DNA of 8,104 nucleotides from Burkholderiales bacterium (GTDB lineage: Bacteria > Pseudomonadota > Gammaproteobacteria > Burkholderiales > UBA11063). Numbering within the stretch: position 1 is the first letter of the stretch; each line of letters starts with the position of its first letter. The stretch covers positions 1 to 8,104 of the forward strand of contig JAJFBO010000035.1 of assembly GCA_020697025.1 (NCBI GenBank). Reading direction: 5' to 3'. Shown here one piece after another: positions 1 through 6,576 of the stretch. The position numbers were made by a program, and so were the translations under genes. Below the pieces are notes generated by a model. The model searched no databases and was not told the origin of the DNA. It saw nothing but the letters and a program-made list of their open reading frames with translations.

Positions 1-360
1 CTCTTTATCATTAAAAATACCTTTTAAAGATCCTGATAAGTTATTTAGCGACAAATTAGCAATTCCATTAATTCCAAATACCTTGGCTCTGTCATCATTA
101 GTCTCTATGCGAGTAGAAATAATTTGGGCTTCTGCATTATTTAAATCATAACATTTACTTTTATCTTCGTTAGTACAAGTATTATTTAACTCATTTTCTA
201 ATAATTTTGCAAGACAGGTATTATTAGATTTTACTATTCCTGTAGCCTTAATAATAGGATTACCTGGTTTTGGAACAGTATTAGCATATACATTAATAAC
301 TGAGGCAAGTAATACGCAGCCTAAAGATCTTTTTAATTTACTTCGCTTATTTGTCTTCAT
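1..360 (-). CDS. Secreted protein of unknown function, N-terminal 120 residues (runs off left edge)
   Basis: The frame is open from the ATG at 358-360 to the window edge with no stop, so the 3' part is missing. The N-terminus is a typical signal peptide: a basic stretch (KTNKRSKLKR, residues 2-11), a hydrophobic core (about 13-24) and a likely cleavage after VYA at residue 26. The mature part starts NTVPKPG and holds Cys at 49, 62 and 70, as expected for an exported protein. An in-frame ATG seven codons upstream (379-381) lacks a ribosome site, whereas the ATG at 360 has AAGGAAA in front, so I prefer 360. It is the first gene after the promoter at 472-500 and seems to begin a separate transcription unit. 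I see no MACPF signature in the visible part and do not recognise the family. Confidence 0.8.
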   Translation of the reverse strand, partial: MKTNKRSKLKRSLGCVLLASVINVYANTVPKPGNPIIKATGIVKSNNTCLAKLLENELNNTCTNEDKSKCYDLNNAEAQIISTRIETNDDRAKVFGINGIANLSLNNLSGSLKGIFNDKE

Positions 361-365
361 AACAA

Positions 366-372
366 TTTCCTT
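366..372 (-). promoter_or_regulatory. Ribosome binding site for the left-edge gene
   Basis: The minus strand reads AAGGAAA here, with its AGGA core seven bases before the ATG at 360. It decides the start codon, because the in-frame ATG at 379-381 has only an A/T-rich stretch upstream of it. Confidence 0.7.
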
Positions 373-471
373 TTTATTCATTTTTATAAAATAGAGAAAA
401 ACATTGCTGCAATTCACCAACCACACTTTTGTACCTTGTTTTAATCAATAAATCCTTTGTATAATAAATAT

Positions 472-500
472 ATTTTAGCATTATAAAAATACCCTGTCAA
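472..500 (-). promoter_or_regulatory. Strong sigma-70-type promoter for the left-edge gene
   Basis: On the minus strand there is a perfect -35 box TTGACA (495-500), a 17-base spacer, and the -10 box TAAAAT (472-477, five of six consensus bases). TG-C directly precedes the -10, which makes it an extended -10 element. Transcription should start near 465, giving a leader of about 105 bases before the ATG at 360. Within that leader, 403-413 is a short palindrome (ATTGC-A-GCAAT), too tight for a good hairpin but possibly a binding site. No terminator with a T-tract separates this promoter from the stop codon of the preceding gene at 532, so read-through from the upstream unit remains possible. Confidence 0.75.
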
Positions 501-531
501 CGCGGTTTGGCAATTTATTGATATAATTAAA

Positions 532-1692
532 TTATTTCTTTTCAAATAAAGCACTAATCACACCACTTTTAATCCTGTCTCCAGAATAATTCATCTTTAT
601 AAAATACTTTCCAGGAGGTATGAAATGAACCAACAGGAGAAAATCGCATTCATTTCTTGTCTTATTTAACATACAAGTCGCTGTTCCATAATTATAATGA
701 GACTGCGTATCCGAAACTGCGTTAACATTTTTAACTAATACCCCACTTTCATCAATAATAGAAGATTTCAACGTTATTGGATCAAGGTTATAATAATTAG
801 AAACATTCACAACTACAAGCCAACTATCTGTTTTATTAGGACTTACAACTTCCGAACCATTAGGAATAATTTCCTTAAAGCTAATAGTTACAGGTGGCTT
901 AGTAACTGTATTTTTATAAGCAGCTTGATTAATATTTACATTAACCTGCCTGGTTTGCTTGGCCGAATTTACAGATGAAACTTTTGTAAATTGATATACC
1001 ATAATGCAGGTATCACCAAATTTTTTTAATCCTTCCCCACCAACCGTACACCTGGCGCTATCACCGTAAAGCTCCGGGCTTTCTAGTTCATTTACCAAGT
1101 TTAACTCTCTATCAGGAAATACACTATTTAATATTAATGATTCTACACCACCATTTTCCAAAACTAATACAAAATGTTCATCATCTAAAGCTGGGTAATC
1201 TTTCTTTTCTTCCGGGAAGGCCACTCTGGAGATAGGCTTTGGACCTCCTGGATTTATAATTATATACTCTGGATTTTGGTATACCAGCAAATTAGCTGCA
1301 TCATTATTAAAAAAATATTTAATGTCCAAAACCATACTAGCTGGTGCTTCTTTTGCAGAATTACAAAAATCGCATGGGATACGAGCCTTAAATCTACAAA
1401 AATCACCAACATGAGCAAAATTTTTTCCAATACAGTTTAAATCATGTATCTGGGCTGAAGCAGGTTCACCAAAAGTTTTTTTACGATTGGCTAATGTAAT
1501 CAATTTAATTTCACTATTAATTGCTTTAACTGTAACTGGACCTGTACTGTCATCAAGCTTTTTAGCTGTAATGGTATAAACATGCCAGCCAAAATTATGG
1601 AAGTCATCTGTCTTAGCCTCAAATGTTATACCCCAAGAATACTGTGTAAAACAAAGTAAAATAATAAAAAATTTTAAATATATTTTATTCAT
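532..1692 (-). CDS. Secreted protein with three Cys-paired beta-sandwich-like repeats
   Basis: This 386-residue protein has a signal peptide (hydrophobic core about 5-17, likely cleavage after SWG at 21) and no further membrane span. The rest is rich in short beta-type strands and seems to be three divergent repeats, roughly 30-140, 165-257 and 285-375. Each holds a Cys pair followed by a hydrophobic strand: C87/C99, C215/C229 and C340/C349. The last repeat resembles the C...C-x-V-x-F-x-P pattern of Ig-like ASH/Hydin-type beta sandwiches, but that link is only a suggestion. An extra close pair, C107/C110, is present in repeat 1. The gene starts 28 bp after the stop of the MACPF-C gene, so it probably shares its transcript. 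Its ribosome site is weak: no clear AGGA lies before the ATG at 1690-1692. Function is unknown; an adhesion, scaffold or accessory role for the perforin-like proteins is a guess from context. Confidence 0.8.
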   Translation of the reverse strand: MNKIYLKFFIILLCFTQYSWGITFEAKTDDFHNFGWHVYTITAKKLDDSTGPVTVKAINSEIKLITLANRKKTFGEPASAQIHDLNCIGKNFAHVGDFCRFKARIPCDFCNSAKEAPASMVLDIKYFFNNDAANLLVYQNPEYIIINPGGPKPISRVAFPEEKKDYPALDDEHFVLVLENGGVESLILNSVFPDRELNLVNELESPELYGDSARCTVGGEGLKKFGDTCIMVYQFTKVSSVNSAKQTRQVNVNINQAAYKNTVTKPPVTISFKEIIPNGSEVVSPNKTDSWLVVVNVSNYYNLDPITLKSSIIDESGVLVKNVNAVSDTQSHYNYGTATCMLNKTRNECDFLLLVHFIPPGKYFIKMNYSGDRIKSGVISALFEKK

Positions 1693-1720
1693 AATAAATA
1701 TAGTTTCATCATAGTAGCCC

Positions 1721-3511
1721 TTAGTACATTATCGCAGGATATAAGGTAGTTAGTTCCTGTTGTTGAAGATAATACGCATTCGTTCCAGTATAGTCTTTTA
1801 TCTGATCTTGCTTGATAATTTCTCCATTATTAGTACAGCTATGATTAGCCTCACACTTTTCATATTTTACCTTCAAAAATATAGATTCATTTGAAGGAAC
1901 AAATTCAGCAAATTCTAAATTATATAATGTAGTTCTAGGATACGTAAGATTATACTGCTGCCCGTTTATTTTAACCTCATACGTAAACCCTGCTACTTCA
2001 ATATTCTTATCCTCGAGAGAAGATTTATATTTTATAGACAAAAAGCCAGAACTTAATCCACAACCGCTTAAAGCATTTATCCAGCTACCTGATTCGGGCT
2101 TTAGAGGTATTAAATCGCAATTTATATACTTAAATCTTGGTTTTTGCGGATCTTTAATATTATCTATCGTCAAAAGATTGCTTATTGTAAAAGAGTTTTC
2201 TTTTATATAATTAAGATAATCTGCTGCTTTTATATATGCCGGACTAAGATTAACTGTATTTGCAGCAATTTGTTTTCTTGCTTCTTCACAGCCTGCTGTA
2301 TATTTTAAGCAATTTTTTAAATCCTGGCTTGAATCATATAAATTTTTATTATTTATTAATACATCAGCTTTATAAGCAATTAATAAAGGTAGTATCCCGG
2401 ATTTTGAAATTTGTCCTGCCGTGTTATTTACAAAAATATTATCTACCTGGGATTTATACTCATCAATTAAAGCTATATCCTGCACCAAATCCCTATAATT
2501 ATCCCTGAGCTTGGATAATATTATTTTCTGGCTATTTGTATTAACTTCACCAACCGGGCCAAATACATTGCTATAATCAGTATATCCGGGATTAAAATAA
2601 AATAAATTTCCTTTATCTATCATATTATTACCTTTTCTAAATTGGGCTGAAAAACTTTCCGCATAGTTAATTATGCTGGTTAACAGTTTATCACATTCGC
2701 CTGGTTTTTTAGAATCAGAACCACACTTTTGTATCTGGTACACCCCGAGAGAGTCTGTTTCGCCTAGAGCTGCATCCTGCAAATTCATTGATTTTCCGCC
2801 ATATTGTTTAGCTGTAATAGAAATTGTCGTGCCGCTTTTAGCATTTTTTTCAGCCATGCTTAATGCTCCATTAATACCTAAAGTAATCCCGCTTACCGTT
2901 CCTGATGCCCCAAGCGCAGCAGTAAAATCATTTTTTGCCTGGATGCTGGTAAATCTAATTGTTATTACCACGATAAACATCCCACCAGTTGAGGCGCTAC
3001 TTACAAACTTATCACCACAAGCGTTATATATATCTAAAGCCGCCTGTGAACCAATCTGACCATACCATTTTCTAACCTGTTCTTTTAACAGGACCCTGGC
3101 TGTTTCTTGTGAATTGTATTGACTTAGCTCAAGGTTCAAAACTGCCGCGCTCATAAATTGCTGCACATATACCATATTTATAGTTTTATTGCTATTAGCA
3201 GATTGATCAAAGATCCCACCGCCTATATCCGCGCCCCATCCACCGGCACTTGCCGAGGCTTCGCCATAGATATCCAATAAATCCTGTAGCTCTTTATAGG
3301 AAGTTATCTGTTTTAACCCAAGACTTCCTTGTGGATTATATATTACAGTATGTTGCTGCCTCCATTTACTATCAATAGCATTCTTGATACAGCTGGTTGT
3401 ATAAACTCCAATTTGGGATTTATAGCCGTCTCCCAGAACCACACCCTCATCAGCAATTACCCGCGCCATTAATAAACTATATAGCAAAGTCCAATATATT
3501 ACAAGCCTCAA
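1721..3511 (-). CDS. MACPF-like pore-forming protein, paralogue C (596 aa, TTG start)
   Basis: This is a predicted exported perforin-like protein. A short signal peptide ends near VIA (20). The mature part opens with LGDGY (26-30) and a Cys at 41. The MACPF-type signature is CGDKFV (165-170) followed by GG (176-177) and the strand MFIVVITIRF (178-187). A helix-rich stretch of about 45 residues (188-228), placed like the first membrane-inserting cluster of MACPF proteins, leads to strand TTISITAKQYGG (228-239). Then come C263/C273 before INY, a helical region (about 325-440) with the hairpin C401-x6-C408, and a beta-rich C-terminal domain with CDLIP (465-469) and C484. The tail is QQELTTLYP (584-592). 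The start codon is TTG; a stop lies three codons upstream, and AAGGA sits nine bases before the TTG. The next in-frame ATG (residue 15) would destroy the signal peptide. Family assignment rests on motif order; pore formation is inferred. Confidence 0.8.
   Translation of the reverse strand: MRLVIYWTLLYSLLMARVIADEGVVLGDGYKSQIGVYTTSCIKNAIDSKWRQQHTVIYNPQGSLGLKQITSYKELQDLLDIYGEASASAGGWGADIGGGIFDQSANSNKTINMVYVQQFMSAAVLNLELSQYNSQETARVLLKEQVRKWYGQIGSQAALDIYNACGDKFVSSASTGGMFIVVITIRFTSIQAKNDFTAALGASGTVSGITLGINGALSMAEKNAKSGTTISITAKQYGGKSMNLQDAALGETDSLGVYQIQKCGSDSKKPGECDKLLTSIINYAESFSAQFRKGNNMIDKGNLFYFNPGYTDYSNVFGPVGEVNTNSQKIILSKLRDNYRDLVQDIALIDEYKSQVDNIFVNNTAGQISKSGILPLLIAYKADVLINNKNLYDSSQDLKNCLKYTAGCEEARKQIAANTVNLSPAYIKAADYLNYIKENSFTISNLLTIDNIKDPQKPRFKYINCDLIPLKPESGSWINALSGCGLSSGFLSIKYKSSLEDKNIEVAGFTYEVKINGQQYNLTYPRTTLYNLEFAEFVPSNESIFLKVKYEKCEANHSCTNNGEIIKQDQIKDYTGTNAYYLQQQELTTLYPAIMY
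1736..1762 (-). repeat. Conserved 3'-end segment encoding the QQELTT tail (copy in paralogue C)
   Basis: This 27-base stretch matches 4566-4592 at 23 of 27 positions and encodes the same C-terminal residues (QQELTT-x-YP) near the stop codon of paralogue C. The two genes are otherwise strongly diverged, so the tail is the best conserved piece between them. Confidence 0.65.
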
Positions 3512-3520
3512 AATGCCCTA

Positions 3521-3525
3521 TCCTT
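3521..3525 (-). promoter_or_regulatory. Ribosome binding site supporting the TTG start of paralogue C
   Basis: The minus strand reads AAGGA here, nine bases before the TTG at 3509-3511. No ATG or GTG lies in frame between the upstream stop and this TTG, so the site supports a non-ATG start. Confidence 0.6.
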
Positions 3526-3551
3526 AAAAGTGTAGTCAATAAAATAGTTTA

Positions 3552-4196
3552 TTACTTTCTAAAATTACCATTTAAATCAGTTTGTTTATATATTATACTA
3601 ACCCCATCTTTATCATTAAAATCTAACTGGTCATAGTATGGATCTACCAGCGTATTTAAAAACTCATTAATTGTAAACGTTTCCTTTAACTCACCAAACT
3701 TACCCTGATCTATCTTTTTTTCGGCAAATAATATGGGTGTTACTACCTTAAGTATTGGGTTAAATGGTTTTTTCATTGTTGGTACTGTACTTGTTGTGGT
3801 ACACAATAGAGTATTTTTAGAACATTTTTCTATCTCGTTAGGGAAGAGGTCAGTTGGATAACTTAAAGAATCCAGTATATCATTGCAAGTAGAAGTCCCT
3901 GCTGCTATCCTATCTTTTGTATCTTTACTGATATTGTCATAAAAACCCATCTTCATTCTTATTCTTTCCCACTTGGTACTATCCTTATCATCCTTAAATG
4001 AGCATTTCTCATTATCTGCCGGCAAATTTATTCCTCTTGCGGCTAACCTTGCCTGATGTAACTTACGTAATACTGATGTATTCTTTAAACTACTTATTAG
4101 CAAATTCTGATTAGCTATTCTTGGGTTATAAAAATTATCATCACCAATAAAAATACCTGTATTTGGACTCGCATTAGCATCAAATAATCTGGGCAT
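3552..4196 (-). CDS. Hypothetical 214-codon frame, possibly the 3' part of an interrupted gene
   Basis: The frame encodes 214 residues from the ATG at 4194-4196. It has no signal peptide, although its neighbours do and although it holds four Cys (65, 104, 125, 132), as an exported protein would. The middle part is charged and helical (about 28-100), and the end is acidic and polar (DPYYDQLDFNDKDG, about 185-198). No Shine-Dalgarno site precedes the ATG. The frame continues upstream without a stop for nine more codons, and then reaches the TAA that ends the small secreted gene at 4224. So this may be the body of one exported protein of about 320 residues whose signal peptide lies in 4224-4520. 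It ends 40 bp before the start of paralogue C. I recognise no family. If it is translated alone from 4196, it would be cytoplasmic. Confidence 0.6.
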   Translation of the reverse strand: MPRLFDANASPNTGIFIGDDNFYNPRIANQNLLISSLKNTSVLRKLHQARLAARGINLPADNEKCSFKDDKDSTKWERIRMKMGFYDNISKDTKDRIAAGTSTCNDILDSLSYPTDLFPNEIEKCSKNTLLCTTTSTVPTMKKPFNPILKVVTPILFAEKKIDQGKFGELKETFTINEFLNTLVDPYYDQLDFNDKDGVSIIYKQTDLNGNFRK

Positions 4197-4226
4197 TAAG
4201 CAAGTACGGAAGCTGTATTCACTTTA
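4197..4226 (-). other. In-frame TAA plus nine sense codons joining two adjacent frames
   Basis: The TAA at 4224-4226 that ends the small secreted gene is in the same frame as the 214-codon frame downstream. The nine codons between TAA and ATG read SEYSFRTCL and include a Cys. Counting the mature part of the first frame (three Cys), this bridge (one) and the second frame (four), the joined protein would have eight Cys. No Shine-Dalgarno-like sequence lies in this stretch. This fits a nonsense mutation or sequencing error in one gene, though two genuine genes with weak coupling cannot be excluded. Confidence 0.6.
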
Positions 4227-4520
4227 TTTCTGCGCATCAAAAAAAGCTTTAATTGTTTCAGTAACTAATATACTATCTATATGGCTACAACCGGGACTGC
4301 TGTCATCTGAAAGCACTACTTTCACATCAGTCTTCCGACCTGAAATTAAGGCACCACTTTCTGTAAGCTTCATCTTTCCTGCACAAAATAAATTTCTTTG
4401 CGGTTTTCCAGACCGGTCAAGATTACTATAGGTGCGGTTAACACATTCGTTTTTTGTCATCAGGGCTGATGCATAACATATAGGTAATATAGTAAAAACT
4501 AAAACTATCAATTTTTTCAT
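4224..4520 (-). CDS. Small secreted Cys-containing protein (98 aa), possibly a truncated gene
   Basis: The protein begins MKKLIVLVFTILPICYASA, a clear signal peptide with cleavage likely after residue 17 or 19. The mature part is about 80 residues with Cys at 26, 46 and 78, an odd number that leaves one unpaired unless it dimerises or the protein is longer. An ATG three codons further upstream (4527-4529) is in frame, but it overlaps the ribosome site, so I place the start at 4520. The residue before the signal-peptide Cys is Ile, so this is not a lipobox. The gene starts 24 bp after the stop of paralogue B. Its TAA is in frame with the next 214-codon frame, which raises the chance that it is only the 5' part of a broken gene. 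Family and function are not recognised. Confidence 0.65.
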   Translation of the reverse strand: MKKLIVLVFTILPICYASALMTKNECVNRTYSNLDRSGKPQRNLFCAGKMKLTESGALISGRKTDVKVVLSDDSSPGCSHIDSILVTETIKAFFDAQK

Positions 4521-4528
4521 TATAAACA

Positions 4529-4533
4529 TCCTT
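4529..4533 (-). promoter_or_regulatory. Ribosome binding site fixing the start of the 98-aa gene
   Basis: The minus strand reads AAGGA here, eight bases before the ATG at 4518-4520. The alternative ATG at 4527-4529 overlaps the last base of this site, leaving no spacing, so it is unlikely to be used. Confidence 0.7.
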
Positions 4534-4544
4534 ATATAATTTTA

Positions 4545-6521
4545 TTATAAAATACCGATTAGACTAGGATAATAAGTAGTTAATTCCTGTTGCTCAGCAT
4601 TTATTTTATTTGCCGAACTTTTATCTCCCATATCTTTATTCACAACTTTATTAGCGTAAGCTGATATATCATCCGGACAATCCTGGATACTGTCAGATAT
4701 CACTTTATATCTAATATCCACCTTGCCTTCATATTCCCCAAACTCACTAGGTTGTCCATTATCATCAAGCGCTTTATTTAGAGTTATACCTTTATTATAT
4801 AGAAAACAATATTTTTGCCCTTTACCATCATTAATACCATAAGTAAAACTGTTTGCTCCTGAAGATAAACTGGTCTTGGCACCACCTAACTCTATTTTTC
4901 CATAATTGCGATCAATACTTTGAATTAAATTAATACCGCCCGCCTGGTTTTTAAAAACTAATCTTTGTATGCCATCTTGTACTGCTATATCAGGGCAGTC
5001 AATTCTTACCTCATTACCCTTAATTCCTGAACCAGTTGGTATAATACTACATGTCATCTGCTGGAATTTTGCAGAAGTGGCGGTCCCATCTGAATTGGTT
5101 ACTGCAGGCGACTTCAAAGTTAATAAATTTATATCAAAATTATTATTTTCAATATGCTCAAGCGTATCAATTTCTTTTGCCCACAACTGCTTTTTATTAT
5201 TTTGCTGATTTTTTGTTTTTTCATTGGTTTCCTCATATTTACCCTGCTTCTGCTCCAACTCTACCTGATTGATATAATTCAGGGCTTGATCACAAGCAGA
5301 TTTGTCTAACTTCTGCAAGCAAGCCTCCATATATATATTAGAAGATTTTGTAATACTATATGATGCAGATTTGAATGCATTTAATATTTCATTTAATTTA
5401 TTCCTATGAGCTTCTGCTGTTGTATAGCCACTATTAATTTTATCATTAGTTTTTTCCCCAACCCGTAACATATATTCTTTCAATAAATTTACTTCGCCTT
5501 GAATTTTATTAAATTTAGCTGCCATTTCGTCCACCACCTCTTTAGCCGGCAATGTTAATGTTTCATCAGGTATACCAAATAAAGATGCATAGCTGTAATA
5601 CTCTGGGTCTGTATAGAAATATTTTTTATAATCAATCGTTTTTTTATCAGATTCTTTTAGTTGTCGGGCTATAGTGGTTCCATAATTAGTAATACATGTA
5701 ACTGCTATATTGCAGGCTTTTAGCGAATCTGGCCCGCCAGTTCCACAAGCAACAATTGCAGTATTGCCGCTCTTGTCCTTGCACTCAGGTTTAGAAAGTG
5801 CTTCAGCCAATTTGCTTGGATCTCCTCCAAATTGTTTAGCACTAAATGATATTGAAACATCGTTATTAGCATTTTCTGTAACTAAGTTTAACATTCCGGC
5901 AATCCCAATTTTAGCCCCGCCGGTTGCCACATCCGCTTTTATTTTTGCATCAATTTCTTCTTTAGCCTGTTTATTTTTAAAAGTAATAGCTAAATCTACC
6001 AATATACTTACTTTAGCTGTAGCTCGTCCAATGTAATGAGTCCCACACATTTGCGAAAATCCTGATATATCATTATTGCCATATAACTTGGCTGCTGGTT
6101 CAAATAACATACCAAGGGGATTTTTATTATAAAGCTCACGCTTTAAATTCAAGGTAGCACCACTTGAAGTGTCTAAAAAATATAGAATATGCTCAGTATT
6201 ATTATTGGTATTCAACATATCCAAATAGCTACCTTCAGCTTTACCATTAAACTGGGTCATACCCAATGATAATTCTCCTCCTGCACCTAGTAGTTTTTTT
6301 AGCTCCGAAAGAGACCTGATTTGCGTAAAACTCAAGCTACCGCTAGGGTTATCCCAATCTGTATTTTTTGATGCATATGCCCCGCCTAGTAGTAAACAAG
6401 ATGGATATGTAGCACCTGTTGATGGCTGGTACCCATCTCCTAATAGAAAATTTGCTTTAGCATTATGCAATCCCAGGGTGCATGCTAATATCAGCATAAT
6501 TTTTAAATGTTTAACAGCCAT
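4545..6521 (-). CDS. MACPF-like pore-forming protein, paralogue B (658 aa)
   Basis: This is the paralogue with the most canonical signature. The signal peptide ends near AKA (23). The mature N-terminus has LLGDGY (26-31) and C42. CGTHYI (159-164) matches the [YW]-G-[TS]-H-[YF] core of MACPF domains, and the strand VSILVDLAITF (171-181) follows; the usual GG after the signature is not present. A segment of about 43 residues (182-224) leads to strand VSISFSAKQFGGDPSKL (222-238), which mirrors the GGDP element of the family. Cys 247, 259, 270 and 276 precede TNY. The helical part (about 325-460) has the hairpin C401-x8-C410 and a very polar Q/N/K/E-rich stretch (421-448). The beta-rich C-terminus has CSIIP (491-495), C509, C572 and C614. 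The tail is QQELTTYYP (644-652). A good AAGGA lies eight bases before the ATG. It probably inserts into or binds membranes after export; the target is unknown. Confidence 0.85.
   Translation of the reverse strand: MAVKHLKIMLILACTLGLHNAKANFLLGDGYQPSTGATYPSCLLLGGAYASKNTDWDNPSGSLSFTQIRSLSELKKLLGAGGELSLGMTQFNGKAEGSYLDMLNTNNNTEHILYFLDTSSGATLNLKRELYNKNPLGMLFEPAAKLYGNNDISGFSQMCGTHYIGRATAKVSILVDLAITFKNKQAKEEIDAKIKADVATGGAKIGIAGMLNLVTENANNDVSISFSAKQFGGDPSKLAEALSKPECKDKSGNTAIVACGTGGPDSLKACNIAVTCITNYGTTIARQLKESDKKTIDYKKYFYTDPEYYSYASLFGIPDETLTLPAKEVVDEMAAKFNKIQGEVNLLKEYMLRVGEKTNDKINSGYTTAEAHRNKLNEILNAFKSASYSITKSSNIYMEACLQKLDKSACDQALNYINQVELEQKQGKYEETNEKTKNQQNNKKQLWAKEIDTLEHIENNNFDINLLTLKSPAVTNSDGTATSAKFQQMTCSIIPTGSGIKGNEVRIDCPDIAVQDGIQRLVFKNQAGGINLIQSIDRNYGKIELGGAKTSLSSGANSFTYGINDGKGQKYCFLYNKGITLNKALDDNGQPSEFGEYEGKVDIRYKVISDSIQDCPDDISAYANKVVNKDMGDKSSANKINAEQQELTTYYPSLIGIL
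4566..4592 (-). repeat. Conserved 3'-end segment encoding the QQELTT tail (copy in paralogue B)
   Basis: This is the partner of 1736-1762, with 23 of 27 bases identical, and it encodes the C-terminal QQELTT-x-YP of paralogue B. Six more residues follow before the stop here, compared with four in paralogue C. Confidence 0.65.
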
Positions 6522-6529
6522 ACTATTTT

Positions 6530-6534
6530 TCCTT
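6530..6534 (-). promoter_or_regulatory. Ribosome binding site of paralogue B
   Basis: The minus strand reads AAAAGGAAAAA here, and AAGGA lies eight bases before the ATG at 6519-6521. This supports that start over the in-frame ATG at residue 9, which would leave a signal peptide with no basic residues at its N-terminus. Confidence 0.65.
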
Positions 6535-6576
6535 TTAAACGTACATCTTTTATCTGAGTCATAATTTTATAATATA

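Noticed and set aside
501..531. A Rho-independent terminator after the 532-1692 gene
   Set aside because: I found no GC-containing stem followed by a T-run on the minus strand here; the only GC-rich bases (501-510) have no complementary partner nearby.
419..2733. A 15-base identity (AACCACACTTTTGTA) at 419-433 and 2719-2733
   Set aside because: One copy is in a leader and the other inside coding sequence; it is short, A/T-rich in part, has no third copy and no shared context, so chance is the simplest explanation.
2260..3059. Plus-strand open frames at 2260-2508 and 2673-3059
   Set aside because: They lie wholly inside the paralogue C gene on the opposite strand, have no ribosome site and encode low-complexity hydrophobic or Pro-rich sequence; they are shadows of the real gene.
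3512..3551. TTGACT on the minus strand before paralogue C as a possible -35 box
   Set aside because: No -10-like hexamer lies 16-18 bases downstream, where the sequence is already the ribosome site and start codon.
3397..3636. Plus-strand open frame crossing the gap between paralogue C and the 214-codon frame
   Set aside because: It is antisense to two genes, with no ribosome site and no recognisable protein features.
4460..4520. Lipoprotein signal in the 98-aa protein (Cys at residue 15)
   Set aside because: The residue before the Cys is Ile rather than Gly, Ala or Ser, so the lipobox rule is not met; an ordinary signal peptidase I site after the next Ala residues fits better.
4969..6036. 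Plus-strand open frames at 4969-5208, 5051-5272 and 5710-6036
   Set aside because: They lie antisense to paralogue B, whose frame is clearly coding by its signal peptide and conserved motifs; nothing supports their translation.
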